This document shows, piece by piece, positions 17,101 through 25,063 of a DNA stretch of 33,149 nt. Within the stretch, counting starts at the first letter, position 1, and every line of letters starts with the position of its first letter. Made by a program: the position numbers and the translations under genes. The stretch is from positions 1-33,149 of the forward strand of contig URXW01000017.1 in assembly GCA_900551995.1 (NCBI GenBank). Direction: 5' to 3'. Below the pieces are notes generated by a model. It was not told where the DNA came from, did no database searches, and saw only the letters and a list, made by a program, of their open reading frames with translations. The stretch is from an uncultured Eubacteriales bacterium. GTDB lineage: Bacteria > Bacillota > Clostridia > Oscillospirales > Oscillospiraceae.

Positions 17101-20100
17101 CTTTACCTAAGCCGTTTCGCAGTGTTTCCAGCCGGGAGAGGGCTTCGTTGACCTTTGCCGCCTCCTCGTTGGCGTTGAATGTCCAATGGGCGTAGAGCGT
17201 AGTGTCCTGCGTGAAGGTGCTGGCGGTGGTGACGCGTTCACCCGCGCCGTTCATCTCCGTAAACCAGCCTTCAAAATGGTAGTTCCAGCGATACGCCGCA
17301 GGGATCTCGACAAGGCTTCCGCCCTCAAGGACGATGACCGTTTTTGTCTCGCAGGTACCGCCCCGCGCATCGAAGGTCACTTGGAAGCCGCCCGCCTGCC
17401 ACAGCAGGATAGGGTAGCCGTTGTTGACGCTCTTGCTGTCGGCGGTGAAGTATGTGCCATATGCCTCACTGTTCAGCTCACGGACGAAAGAGGACGCCTT
17501 CATCTGCGCTTCCGTGCGGCTCGCCGCGCCATTCGCCTTGAACGCGACGTCGTTGATCTCCTTGAAGAAGCTGCCGTTTTTCACCATGATGTAGTCATCG
17601 CCGCCGAAGCTGCCCACCGCGCCGCCGCAGCGCAGGGCGGCGCTGACCTCGCCCACGTTATAGCAGCCGCTGGGCATGGCAGCCACATAGACCTTGCCCG
17701 CGACGCCGCCCACATAGTCTGCGCCGGTGACGGCACCGGTGTTGTAGCATGCCACCATTTCGGCGTAGTTTTGCTGGGTGCCCACGATACCGCCCACTTG
17801 CTTGGCGGCGTTAGAGCCCACCGCACCGGTGTTGAAGCAATAGCGCATCACACCGTAGGAATTGGCGCCGGCAACGCCGCCCACGTCCTCCTTACCGCTG
17901 ACAGCAGCGCGGTTGGCGCAGCGTTCCACCTGATTGTGCTGTCCCACACAGCCAATGATACCGCCCACTTGGATATTGCCTTTGACGGTGCCGCTAAAGG
18001 TGCAGTCCGTAATGGAGGACTTGCTGCCCACTTCGCCCATCGCACCTGCAATACCGCCGGTCTGAGACACATCGCCCGTGGCGATCACGCTGCCGCTGAC
18101 GGAGAGGGACTTCACCTTTCCGCCGTTGGTCAGCAGTCCAAAGAATCCCGTTTCGTCCTTGTCAGAGGTGAGCTTCAGATTGGTGATAGACTTGCCGTTG
18201 CCGTCAAAGGTACCGGCGAAGCCGTGACCCTTGCGTCCAATGGGATACCAGTTGTTGGTGGTCAGCGCAATATCATTGAGCAGCTTGGCGGAAATTGCCG
18301 TGTTGCCGCCGTTGACTTCGCTGGCGAACCAGTGCAGCTCCTCCTCCGTGCTGATCTGGTACACGCCGCCCACGTTGGCAGGCTCGCTGCACTGGTCGAG
18401 CTCCCACATATCCGCATCTGCCGCAGACTTCACGGGAGTTGTCTTTGCCATTACGCTGCCTGCCACACCGCCACTTGTGATGACCAGCTTCAGAGCCTTG
18501 CCCAAGTCAGCGTCCGTGGCCGTGTACTCCGCCTTCGTCGCGCCGGAGATGGCCTCCGCACCGCGGTACCACTGATAGTGCAGGTCGCTGTACGCCGTGG
18601 AGGACTTGAACACCGCCTTGAGCGTGCGTCCCACCACGGCGGCTCCCTCGATTTCCAGAGAGCCGGTCAAGCCCTCGATAGCTCCGGTCTCCGCCGTCAA
18701 AACGCCGCTGCACTCGGCGGAGAGAACCTTGACACGAAGCCGGCGTCCCGCCATGTTGTCGTTGGGGATGGTGTACTTCCCCGTATCGGTGATCGCCAGC
18801 ACCACATGGTCGTTTTCGTCGTAGCTGTAATACCAGACGTAGAGGAGGCTCTCGGCAGAGCCGGTATAGGCGGCGGTGATGTCCGCGCCCACCTCTGTTT
18901 TTCCGGTGAGGGCAACAGTGCCGCTGATGGCGGGCTTGCTGCCCAGCCGGTCAATGACCGTGCCCATGGTCTTTTTCGCCTGTGCCAGCTCCGCTTCCGT
19001 GCTGACGGCATTGTCCGTGGGATAACCGTCGTCCTCATAGTCGCCGCCCATGACGTCCGCCACGTTGTAAATGTCAGCCTTCACCGCTTTCGTAAGGTTC
19101 AGACCCAGCGCACCGCCCACGCAGCCGCCGAGACTCTCCACACAGCCGGTGTTATACAGGCCGTTCACCGTGCCGTTGTTGCGGCCCACCGCGCCGCCCA
19201 CATAGGCGCGAAGAATGGCGGCAGTGCCGATGATGTGACCGCTGTTGGCGCAGTGGCGCACGGTGGTCTTGGCAAAATCGTCGCTGTAACCATCGTTATC
19301 GCCCACGATGCCGCCCAGCATAGAGCCTGTGGCGCGGATCATGCCGGTGTTGACGCAGTCCTCCACCAGCACGGTCACTGTCTTGGTGCCCTTGTTCTGC
19401 CCGCAGACGCCGCCCACGTACTGTGCGCCGCTGACTGCGCCGCCGTTGGTGCAGCGGCGCACCGTGCCGCTGTTCACAGCGGCAATACCCGCCGTGTAAT
19501 TACCGCCGGTGATCTGCACCAGCGCGGTGCAGTTTTCGATGATGCCCGTGTTTTCTGCCGCGATGGCGGCGGTGTTGTCACCGCCGACGACCTTACCGCC
19601 GACGGTAAGATTTTTGACGGTGCCGGAGTTCTTGGCAACCAGTGCGGCAGTGACGGTCGCCTTGCAATAGAATCTGCTGACGGTATGACCGCCGCCGTCC
19701 AGCTCTCCGGAGAAAGCCGCGATGGGTGTCCAGTTCCGGTGGTTCAGGTCAATATCGGCGGTCAGCTTACCCTTGATCTCCGGGGTGGTCTTTGCCGCAT
19801 CGGCAAACCACTTCAGCTCCGCCGCCGTGGTGATCTGATACACACCGCCGGTCTGCTCGGGTTTGGCAGCTTTGCCGTCCCAGCCGGCTTCCTCGATAGT
19901 AGGCTGGTCGGGGTCAGTCTCCGCTGCGCCGCCGGTCTGCCATTTCAGGATGGGATAGCCGCTGTTGACGGCTCCGGTGTCCGCTGTGAATTTGTCTCCA
20001 AGCGCCGCGGGGGTCAACGCCTTTAACTCCTCTGCCGTTTTAGAAACCGCCGTGCCGTTTTGGATGGTGCAGTCGCCGAAGCTGCCCACAGTCTCCATGG

Positions 20101-23100
20101 AGCCTCTCAAAACGTAAACGTTCGTCAGCGTTTTTTGACCGCCGGACCATTCCAGCTTACCAGCTACGCTTCCAACATTTGCCGCCTTGATCGTACCGCT
20201 ATGATAAGTGTTCTCGATCGTTCCATAGCGGAAGTTGCCCACAAGTCCGCCTGCCGTGCCAGCGGCTGCCCTGGCGGTCACTGCTCCTGTGTTGTAGCAG
20301 GCACTGATCGTGCCTCCATTGTAGAGATTGCCGGTCAGACCGCCTACCGCGCTATTGCCGGTAACGGAGCCGGTGTTGAAGCATTCCGTCATGGCGGTAG
20401 AGGCGTTGGACTGCACACGACCCGTCACGCCGCCGACATTGTTTCCCGTCGCCACGACCACCGCAGCGTTGGAGCACCGTGTGAAGGTGCCGCCCAGATC
20501 GCCGCTCACGCCGCCGACATACGCTGCACCACTGACTGTAACCGTGCTTGTCACATGGCAGTTCTCCATGTCGTAAGCCTCGCCGGCGATACCTCCGGTG
20601 TAACTTCCTGCTCCGCTGATCTTGCTGTCCGACAGCGTTAAGTTGCTGATTTTGCTGCCCGTCGTGGCATAACCAAACATGCCGGTATAGCCAATACCGC
20701 TTGTGGCAATGTACAAACCGCTGACGGTATGTCCGCCGCCGTCAAAGGTGCCTGCATATCGTTTAGCACTGTCGTACTTCCCGATCGGCGTCCACTCATA
20801 GAGCGCGGATACTTCGGCGTTTATGTCCTCGTTGATGCGGATGTCCGCCGTCAGCTTGGCTGAGTCGGTCATTTTGGCGTTCTTGTTGAACCACATCAGC
20901 TCGTCCGGTGCACCGATCAGGTACACGCCGTCCGCATTCTTCTGCGGCTCGGTGTAGGTCGTGCCGTCCCATGCGGTCTGCACCTCCAGCTGTGCCGCCG
21001 GGAGGGTCACCGCCGTGTTCGTCACGGTGAAGGTACCCCTTACCGTCTTATACCCGGCGCAGGAGACCGCATAGCTGTACTCCCCGGCGGGCAGGCCATA
21101 GCTGCCGTCCGCAGCGGCGGTCAGCTTTTGCTCCGGCCACGCCGCGCAGGTGACGGAAATCACAGGGGTGATGTCCTTGTCGTCCGCCGCCGTCACCGCA
21201 CCGAACGTCACCTTTTGGGTGGGGAGCTTGGTCAAGGTGACCGTCTGTGCGTTGTCCCCATCCGTGACGGTGAAGGTGCCGCTCTTGTCCTCGTAGCCGA
21301 ACGCCTTGAGCGTATAGGCATAGGGGCTGCCGGATTTAGGCAGCCGGTAGGTGCGTCCGTCTGCTTCCGGGGTACGACCGTCCACCGCCAGCACCGCATC
21401 GTCCGGCGTAGTGGTGAACTTGACGTCATACAGCTTCTCTTTCAGTGTAATGCTGATGGTCTGTCCCGCATACGCCACGGTAAAAGAGCCAGTCTCTGTC
21501 TGGCACTCAACGGCGGAGACCTCATACGTGTATACACCGTTTTTCAGCTGATAGCTGCCTTCACTTACAGGGGTGACCGTTGCATCGCCTTGCTTCACCG
21601 TCACCGAGGCGGTGGCGGGAGAGAGGGTAAACTTCACCGTGTATTCCGCGTCGGGATCCTCCCAGCCCAAAATCGGGTAATCGCCGTCCTTGACAATATA
21701 GGAGCCGCCCAGATCCGCGACCAGATCCGTGGATTTCAGCTGCTCTTCCGTCTTACCGGTCATGCCTGCGGCAGACGCGTTTGCGCCGTCACCGGGAAGA
21801 CCGGCGGTGTCGAGATAGTAGCAATTTTGGGCGGCGATAAGGTTCGGCGTTGCGACACCGCTGTAATTCTTTGCCGCACTGCTGCCGATAACACCGCCCA
21901 CAACGACGTCAGCGGTAGTGTAATTGTTTCTCACCGTGCCTGCGTTGTAGCAGTTGGTCAGTACGATGCCCGTGTAGCTGGTGGAGGACGGGTCTCCGAT
22001 GATACCGCCCACGCCCTTGGCGTTTGTATCTTTAAAGGACGGTGAAGGCGTCTTGCAGATCACATCTCCCGTGTTATAGCAATCCGTGATCTTGACGTCC
22101 TTTGCGATGGCACTACCTGCCACACCGCCGACACCGTAAATGCCGGTCACTGTGCCGGTGTTGAAGCAGGCGGAAATGGTTCCCGCTGCCCCGCCTACCA
22201 CGCCGCCGGTGCGTTTTATGGTGCTGGTAACGACTCCGGTGTTGCCGCAGCGGGTCACTGTGGAGCTGCTGCTGACGCTACCCGCAATTCCGCCGGTGCA
22301 ATAGGCAAAGCCGCTGGGTGTACCTTCATTGGTAACGCTGCCGCGGTTGAAGCAATTCGAAATCGTCTTTATGCCGCCGCCTGTTCCCACGATGCCGCCC
22401 ACAAAGTCTCCGCAGCCGATGATGGCGCCGTTATTGGTGCAGTCCATAACTTCACTGTTAGTGTATGCATACGCCACCACACCGGCAGCATATCCTTTTT
22501 TTGCCGTAACGGATACGTTGTTGGTGCAGTTCTTCACAGTCACCGGACTGCCATAGGCAACGATACCGGCAGTATACTTGTTGCTGCTCGTCACGCTGCC
22601 CGCCACCGCCAGATTCTTGATGGTGCCGCCCTTCACATAGCCGAACAACGCTTGGTATTGGTCGGTGCTGTCGATTTTCAAGCCGCTAATGGTATAACCG
22701 CCACCGTCAAAGGTGTCCTTATAGGCATAGGATGAGCTCTTTCCGATGGGCGTCCATTCCTCGTTCTTCAGATCAATGTCATTGCAGAGGACAGCATTAC
22801 AGGACGCACCGCGCCCTGCGTTGACCTCCTGTGCCAACCATGCAAGCTCATCTGCCGTTCTGATGAGGTACGGCTCAGTCGCCGTACCCGCGCCCTGCGG
22901 CGTCACCGCAGCAGGCATGACGGCGGTCAGCATGGGCTGCTGCGCAAGGGCGGGATTGTCCTGCTCCTCCGATTTTTCCTGCTCCTGCTTCTCCTGTTCG
23001 TCCTGCTTGTCCTGCTCCTGCCGGACATCCTGCGTTTCACTGTCGGGCGCAACGGAATATGCGTCCTCCGCCCACACCGCTGTGGGAAGCAGACTGGTCA

Positions 23101-23143
23101 GCATGACCAGAGCCAGCAGGAGAGATACCACTCGTTTTTTCAT
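14180..23143 (-). CDS. Giant cell-wall-anchored mosaic protein with GLUG repeats, DUF4430 and alpha/alpha-toroid
   Basis: A 2987-residue secreted surface protein. Approximate order: signal peptide 1-26; acidic linker to 85; GLUG-repeat block 1 at 88-480; three PEGA-like beta modules 498-718; GLUG blocks 2 and 3 at 722-1375; Ig-like pair 1407-1575; GLUG block 4 at 1580-1916; Listeria-Bacteroides (InlB) repeat 1918-1991; helical stretch; DUF4430 at 2053-2181 (SGWMITLNDW ... VLYTCDYGVDLGG); cadherin-like beta-sandwich 2181-2301; helical repeats (AYDALTDAQKAAV) 2301-2485; prenyltransferase/squalene-cyclase-like alpha-toroid 2488-2778; a beta domain; then an anchor with SSNTGDD, a hydrophobic helix and KKKRASK. 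Toroid plus DUF4430 are the two domain types of intrinsic factor and transcobalamin. The anchor motif is NTGD rather than LPxTG. The start at 23143 follows AAAGGAGAAGGAG and begins a clear signal peptide; the frame is open to 23275. Confidence 0.88.
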   Translation of the reverse strand: MKKRVVSLLLALVMLTSLLPTAVWAEDAYSVAPDSETQDVRQEQDKQDEQEKQEQEKSEEQDNPALAQQPMLTAVMPAAVTPQGAGTATEPYLIRTADELAWLAQEVNAGRGASCNAVLCNDIDLKNEEWTPIGKSSSYAYKDTFDGGGYTISGLKIDSTDQYQALFGYVKGGTIKNLAVAGSVTSSNKYTAGIVAYGSPVTVKNCTNNVSVTAKKGYAAGVVAYAYTNSEVMDCTNNGAIIGCGDFVGGIVGTGGGIKTISNCFNRGSVTNEGTPSGFAYCTGGIAGSVSSSSTVTRCGNTGVVTSTIKRTGGVVGGAAGTISACFNTGTVTGIYGVGGVAGSAIAKDVKITDCYNTGDVICKTPSPSFKDTNAKGVGGIIGDPSSTSYTGIVLTNCYNAGTVRNNYTTADVVVGGVIGSSAAKNYSGVATPNLIAAQNCYYLDTAGLPGDGANASAAGMTGKTEEQLKSTDLVADLGGSYIVKDGDYPILGWEDPDAEYTVKFTLSPATASVTVKQGDATVTPVSEGSYQLKNGVYTYEVSAVECQTETGSFTVAYAGQTISITLKEKLYDVKFTTTPDDAVLAVDGRTPEADGRTYRLPKSGSPYAYTLKAFGYEDKSGTFTVTDGDNAQTVTLTKLPTQKVTFGAVTAADDKDITPVISVTCAAWPEQKLTAAADGSYGLPAGEYSYAVSCAGYKTVRGTFTVTNTAVTLPAAQLEVQTAWDGTTYTEPQKNADGVYLIGAPDELMWFNKNAKMTDSAKLTADIRINEDINAEVSALYEWTPIGKYDSAKRYAGTFDGGGHTVSGLYIATSGIGYTGMFGYATTGSKISNLTLSDSKISGAGSYTGGIAGEAYDMENCHVTSTVTVSGAAYVGGVSGDLGGTFTRCSNAAVVVATGNNVGGVTGRVQSNASTAMTECFNTGSVTGNSAVGGLTGNLYNGGTISACYNTGAVTARAAAGTAGGLVGNFRYGTIENTYHSGTIKAANVGSVAGKLEWSGGQKTLTNVYVLRGSMETVGSFGDCTIQNGTAVSKTAEELKALTPAALGDKFTADTGAVNSGYPILKWQTGGAAETDPDQPTIEEAGWDGKAAKPEQTGGVYQITTAAELKWFADAAKTTPEIKGKLTADIDLNHRNWTPIAAFSGELDGGGHTVSRFYCKATVTAALVAKNSGTVKNLTVGGKVVGGDNTAAIAAENTGIIENCTALVQITGGNYTAGIAAVNSGTVRRCTNGGAVSGAQYVGGVCGQNKGTKTVTVLVEDCVNTGMIRATGSMLGGIVGDNDGYSDDFAKTTVRHCANSGHIIGTAAILRAYVGGAVGRNNGTVNGLYNTGCVESLGGCVGGALGLNLTKAVKADIYNVADVMGGDYEDDGYPTDNAVSTEAELAQAKKTMGTVIDRLGSKPAISGTVALTGKTEVGADITAAYTGSAESLLYVWYYSYDENDHVVLAITDTGKYTIPNDNMAGRRLRVKVLSAECSGVLTAETGAIEGLTGSLEIEGAAVVGRTLKAVFKSSTAYSDLHYQWYRGAEAISGATKAEYTATDADLGKALKLVITSGGVAGSVMAKTTPVKSAADADMWELDQCSEPANVGGVYQISTEEELHWFASEVNGGNTAISAKLLNDIALTTNNWYPIGRKGHGFAGTFDGNGKSITNLKLTSDKDETGFFGLLTNGGKVKSLSVSGSVIATGDVSQTGGIAGAMGEVGSKSSITDCTFSGTVKGNIQVGGIIGCVGQHNQVERCANRAAVSGKEDVGGVAGANSYGVMRYCFNTGAVGSNAAKQVGGIVGTQQNYAEMVACYNTGAVTGADYVGGVAGKVYVAAMPSGCYNVGEVSAALRCGGAVGSFGGDDYIMVKNGSFFKEINDVAFKANGAASRTEAQMKASSFVRELNSEAYGTYFTADSKSVNNGYPILLWQAGGFQVTFDARGGTCETKTVIVLEGGSLVEIPAAYRWNYHFEGWFTEMNGAGERVTTASTFTQDTTLYAHWTFNANEEAAKVNEALSRLETLRNGLGKASEEAYQNGVASITSATSLAAVEQAYQAAVVAMRKAASNYGKVQVIVANNTFAKGNGAAWDGELVNKEIRLTADSTAFSCVEEALTGKDLKNSKDYILAIAGLKERDGGETSGWMITLNDWFTNEGVAAFTVANGKLTDGDVIRVLYTCDYGVDLGGTWSNCNTTLASLLVAGGTLTPAFASGTEGDQYDYTLVINGESSSVRLTPTAANKNFQVKTFLNEKVTDRTEGSSYYKSGEAISVRMGDTIYVGCGEKNWLSMNNQYGSVQTSGGTWYVLHVVSDTVSARQVMDMISALPSTDYANYKAAATDAAAARAAYNILSDGDKAAVKAYLPKLEGVEQKIKEFAVVDAFKAEHLTPLPDAADLTLAERDAVNAAKDAFDALNDTQKSCLTAAEKAKLTAAVTRMAALEKAPAQEVEKLIDAIGAVTLERETAVLTAKRAYDALTDAQKAAVSEGKLRTLEAAIAKLALLKNNDLRGKLEALYKSTGDYLTKAGTPAVGSIGGEWMVLGLSRSGRDVPGADVYYNGVVSYAQSMDRYGRIPGETVSTNARIALALAAIGKDPTNVGGKSFLQACDSMSYIKRQGTSGPVWTLIALDSMDYPTFGDVTRDKLMEAILDRRMESGAWYISITNKEDNVDMTAMAIQALAPYYAANADVKAAVDKAVSWLAAVQQADGSFAETAAAAASSESCAQVIVALTALGIDPVTDSRFTKNGKTVLDALCTFAVEGGGFRHTASGERNGMATEQAYYALAAYYRFVNGQTRLYDMTDTKNSTVTGQRVECTEKITVPDTLTGNDNLNTPEKIKAELQIQLGKQSSKSNAGNTVFMDVTLTVLMSDGSSRAATAADLTDGKITILLPYPDAVKANYDKYDFVVAHMVTMAGCGKAVGTVEFPAVTKTADGLRVTLTGLSPVAISWAEKTSSTRHYTGGTTTGKVNSSNTGDDSQMTIWLGSTVMAAAAVVVLTYKKKRASK

Positions 23144-23159
23144 TTCTCCTTCTCCTTTG

Positions 23160-23189
23160 TTTATATTTGTATTGGTATACGCACGGCAA
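23160..23189 (-). promoter_or_regulatory. Weak promoter-like boxes next to the giant gene
   Basis: On the minus strand TTGCCG (23184-23189), 18 bases, TATAAA (23160-23165). If used, the RNA would start inside the Shine-Dalgarno region, leaving almost no leader. It is the main alternative to read-through from the promoter at 23670-23699. Confidence 0.25.
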
Positions 23190-23190
23190 C

Positions 23191-23232
23191 AAAAAGCGGG
23201 CGGAGGAGCCTGACGATCTCCTCCCGCCCGCT
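23191..23232 (-). terminator. Second terminator, just before the giant gene
   Basis: A GC-rich stem of 14 pairs with one bulge (23195-23208 with 23218-23232) is followed by TTTTT on the minus strand. It lies only 48 bases before the start codon. Confidence 0.75.
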
Positions 23233-23240
23233 GGAACCCG

Positions 23241-23299
23241 GACGGCGCACGCCGTCCCGGCTTGACAAAAGGCATCGCCTATCCCACAAGGGATAGGCG
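23241..23299 (-). repeat. Two strong hairpins between the terminators
   Basis: 23276-23299 is a perfect 10-bp stem with a 4-base loop, followed a few bases later on the minus strand by TTTT. 23241-23256 is a perfect palindrome, GACGGCG CA CGCCGTC. With the terminators on either side they make a run of four hairpins ahead of the giant gene. Confidence 0.6.
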
Positions 23300-23314
23300 T
23301 GCGTTTTTACTGAG

Positions 23315-23348
23315 AAAAAACGCTGCTTTTGCAATGCAAAAACAGCGT
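23315..23348 (-). terminator. Terminator at the end of the structured RNA
   Basis: A 12-bp stem with one wobble (ACGCTG at the base, TTTTG/CAAAA at the top, 5-base loop) is followed by six T residues on the minus strand. Confidence 0.8.
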
Positions 23349-23663
23349 GGTTCCTTTATAACAGTCCCATACGGAGAAAACGCCCGCTGTACCTGATCCT
23401 CCGACGTGCAATTCTCCTGCCTCGCGCCGCGGAGCCTTCGCTCCCCGTCTGCCGCCTACCTTCTCAGGCTTACGCCCAATGGCTGACTTTCGTCACACAG
23501 CTTTCGCTGTTTCGGTGCATCCTTGCGCTCACAGTGCCGTTCGCGGTGGGTTATGTCCCAGTTCCTTCTAAACTGCCGCCTGACCGATCATTCTCGGTCT
23601 TTACAGCGGACAGCCGCACGACTTCTCCGGATCTTATTCACTTTATGCTGCCTTACAGGCAGC
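23315..23663 (-). ncRNA. Unassigned structured RNA (leader or stand-alone ncRNA)
   Basis: About 349 nt run from the start expected of the promoter at 23670-23699 to an intrinsic terminator. There is no convincing ORF. The minus strand is packed with short hairpins closed by GNRA-type loops: CAGC-GAAA-GCTG, TGAC-GAAA-GTCA, GGC-GTAA-GCC and GGAGC-GAAG-GCTCC, plus GACCGA/TCGGTC and a CTGCCT/AGGCAG hairpin near the 5' end. The stretch GGCACTGTGA resembles part of the cobalamin riboswitch core, but the B12 box and the rest of the consensus are not evident. It does not look like RNase P, 6S or tmRNA. It lies between hom and the giant surface gene on the same strand. Confidence 0.6.
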
Positions 23664-23669
23664 ACACTG

Positions 23670-23699
23670 AGTATACACCGCGCTGCCGGTGTCTGTCAA
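23670..23699 (-). promoter_or_regulatory. Strong promoter of the structured RNA
   Basis: On the minus strand a perfect TTGACA (23694-23699), an 18-base spacer and TATACT (23670-23675), 48 bases after the hom stop codon. Confidence 0.8.
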
Positions 23700-23747
23700 C
23701 GGCTTTTCGGCAAAATTCCCCGCTCTCTCCCCGTTGGTATTCGCGAT

Positions 23748-24890
23748 TTATCGGATGCCGGCGACAAATGCGGCGGGGTCGCGCTGCCGCTGCGCCGCCG
23801 CCCACGACAGCATTTCGTAGGTATCCACCGCGCCGGTGATGACCGCGCCGTTCTCCCACGTTTCCGCCGTGTGCTCCCGGAGAAAGTCGTCCGGCGCGGC
23901 GGTACGCACATAGTAGGGATGCGCCTCCGCGCTGGCGGAGAACACCGCCTCCGCCCTGTCCGTATAGAACCCGCGCTTGCCGCCCAGTACCGTCAGGCAG
24001 TCCTGCACCACGTTGCTGGCGGTGGGGAACCGCCCCGCGCCCTGCCCGTAGAAGCTCTGCCGCCCCAGCCTTTCCGCCTCATAGGTGATGAGGTTGTAGT
24101 TGGCGGGCACTGCCGCCTCCAGATCGTTCGCCGCCACCAGCGTCGGCTCCACGTAGGCGCACACGCCGTCCTCCGCCCGCTCAGCTCTTGCCAGCAGCTT
24201 GCAGACGAAGCCGTGATGCTGGAACGCCGCAATATCCGACGCTGTCACCGTCCGGATGCCGAAGGTGGGGATGGCGGTCTCGTCCAGCAGCACGTCAAAG
24301 GCGACGTTGGCGGAGATACACAGCTTGCGCCGGATGTCGTCGCCGTCAATGTCGGCGGAGGGATCCGCCTCGGCGTAGCCCAGCTCCTGCGCTTCCTTGA
24401 GGATGGCGGGGAAATCCACCGGGGCGCGGTGCATGGCGTCCATGATGAAGTTGGTGGTGCCGTTCATAATGCCGCCCACGGCGCACACCGTGTCCAGCCG
24501 CTTTACGCGCTCCAGATTCGTCAGCCACGGGATACCGCCGCCCACCGCCGCCGTACACCGCAGAGCCACGCCCTGCTTCGCCGCCAGAGCGGTCAGCTCG
24601 CCGTAATAGGCGGCGACCAACGCCTTGTTCGCGGTGACCACGTGCTTGCCCCGCTCCATGGCGGCGGTGACGTACTCATACGCCGGGTGCAGCCCGCCCA
24701 TGACCTCCACCACCGTGTCGATGGCGTCGTCGTTGAGAATGTCGTTCACATCGAAGGTACACACGTCCTCCGGCAAACCCGCCTTGGCACTACGCAGCAG
24801 CACACGCGCCACGCGGATGTCCTCCCGCCCGGCGCACAGCTCCCACACGCCGCCGCCCACTACGCCAAAGCCCAGCAATCCGATATTCAT
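23748..24890 (-). CDS. hom: Homoserine dehydrogenase
   Basis: Reduces aspartate semialdehyde to homoserine with NAD(P)H, the branch point towards threonine and methionine. The 380-residue protein starts MNIGLLGFGVVGGGV (dinucleotide-binding loop at 7-14), has VVEVMGGLHPAYEYV and KHVVTANKAL, the catalytic-domain segments VGGGIPWL and IMNGTTNFI, and the conserved DIDGDDIRRKL with the catalytic Lys. It lacks the C-terminal ACT domain found in the common 430-residue form, so threonine feedback by that route is not expected. The start at 24890 follows a perfect AAGGAGGT site; the open frame extends to 25022 without support. No clear terminator follows within 48 bases, so some read-through into the structured RNA is possible. 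Confidence 0.96.
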   Translation of the reverse strand: MNIGLLGFGVVGGGVWELCAGREDIRVARVLLRSAKAGLPEDVCTFDVNDILNDDAIDTVVEVMGGLHPAYEYVTAAMERGKHVVTANKALVAAYYGELTALAAKQGVALRCTAAVGGGIPWLTNLERVKRLDTVCAVGGIMNGTTNFIMDAMHRAPVDFPAILKEAQELGYAEADPSADIDGDDIRRKLCISANVAFDVLLDETAIPTFGIRTVTASDIAAFQHHGFVCKLLARAERAEDGVCAYVEPTLVAANDLEAAVPANYNLITYEAERLGRQSFYGQGAGRFPTASNVVQDCLTVLGGKRGFYTDRAEAVFSASAEAHPYYVRTAAPDDFLREHTAETWENGAVITGAVDTYEMLSWAAAQRQRDPAAFVAGIR

Positions 24891-24942
24891 ACAAGCGTAC
24901 CTCCTTAGCCCGCCGCGCCTGCGGCGGACAGCATTTTTGCCC

Positions 24943-24971
24943 ATTGTACCCATGAATCCGCCCCCTGTCAA
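24943..24971 (-). promoter_or_regulatory. Promoter of hom
   Basis: On the minus strand TTGACA (24966-24971), a 17-base spacer and TACAAT (24943-24948). The leader of about 45 bases contains a CCGCCGC/CGCGGCGG hairpin just before the ribosome-binding site. Confidence 0.8.
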
Positions 24972-25002
24972 GCCATTCCCCGTATTCACCCTCATAATAA
25001 AG

Positions 25003-25035
25003 CACCACTCCCCCGGCGTCACCGGGAGAGTGGTG
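25003..25035 (-). terminator. Hairpin after the Lar-like gene
   Basis: A 14-bp stem with one mismatch (25003-25016 with 25022-25035, 5-base loop). On the minus strand the tail is only CTTTATTA, so termination may be partial. The six T residues are on the plus strand, where no gene needs them. Confidence 0.55.
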
Positions 25036-25063
25036 TTTTTTCGTGGTTTTCCGCGGCGGCGGG

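Noticed and set aside
13469..17110. 1213-codon open frame on the plus strand
   Set aside because: It lies antisense to the giant surface gene. Its Cys/His/Arg/Gln-rich composition is that of an antisense frame in GC-rich DNA, and it has no recognisable domain.
17186..20026. 946-codon open frame on the plus strand
   Set aside because: Also antisense to the giant gene. Its Ala/His/Val/Gly-rich repeats mirror the VGGVxG repeats on the other strand.
23400..23640. Cobalamin riboswitch call for the structured RNA
   Set aside because: Only fragments such as GGCACTGTGA fit. The B12 box and the GGGAA...GGTG core were not found, so I left the RNA unassigned and list the test.
23534..24908. Plus-strand frames across the hom region
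   Set aside because: They are antisense to hom and to the structured RNA, without start signals or domains.
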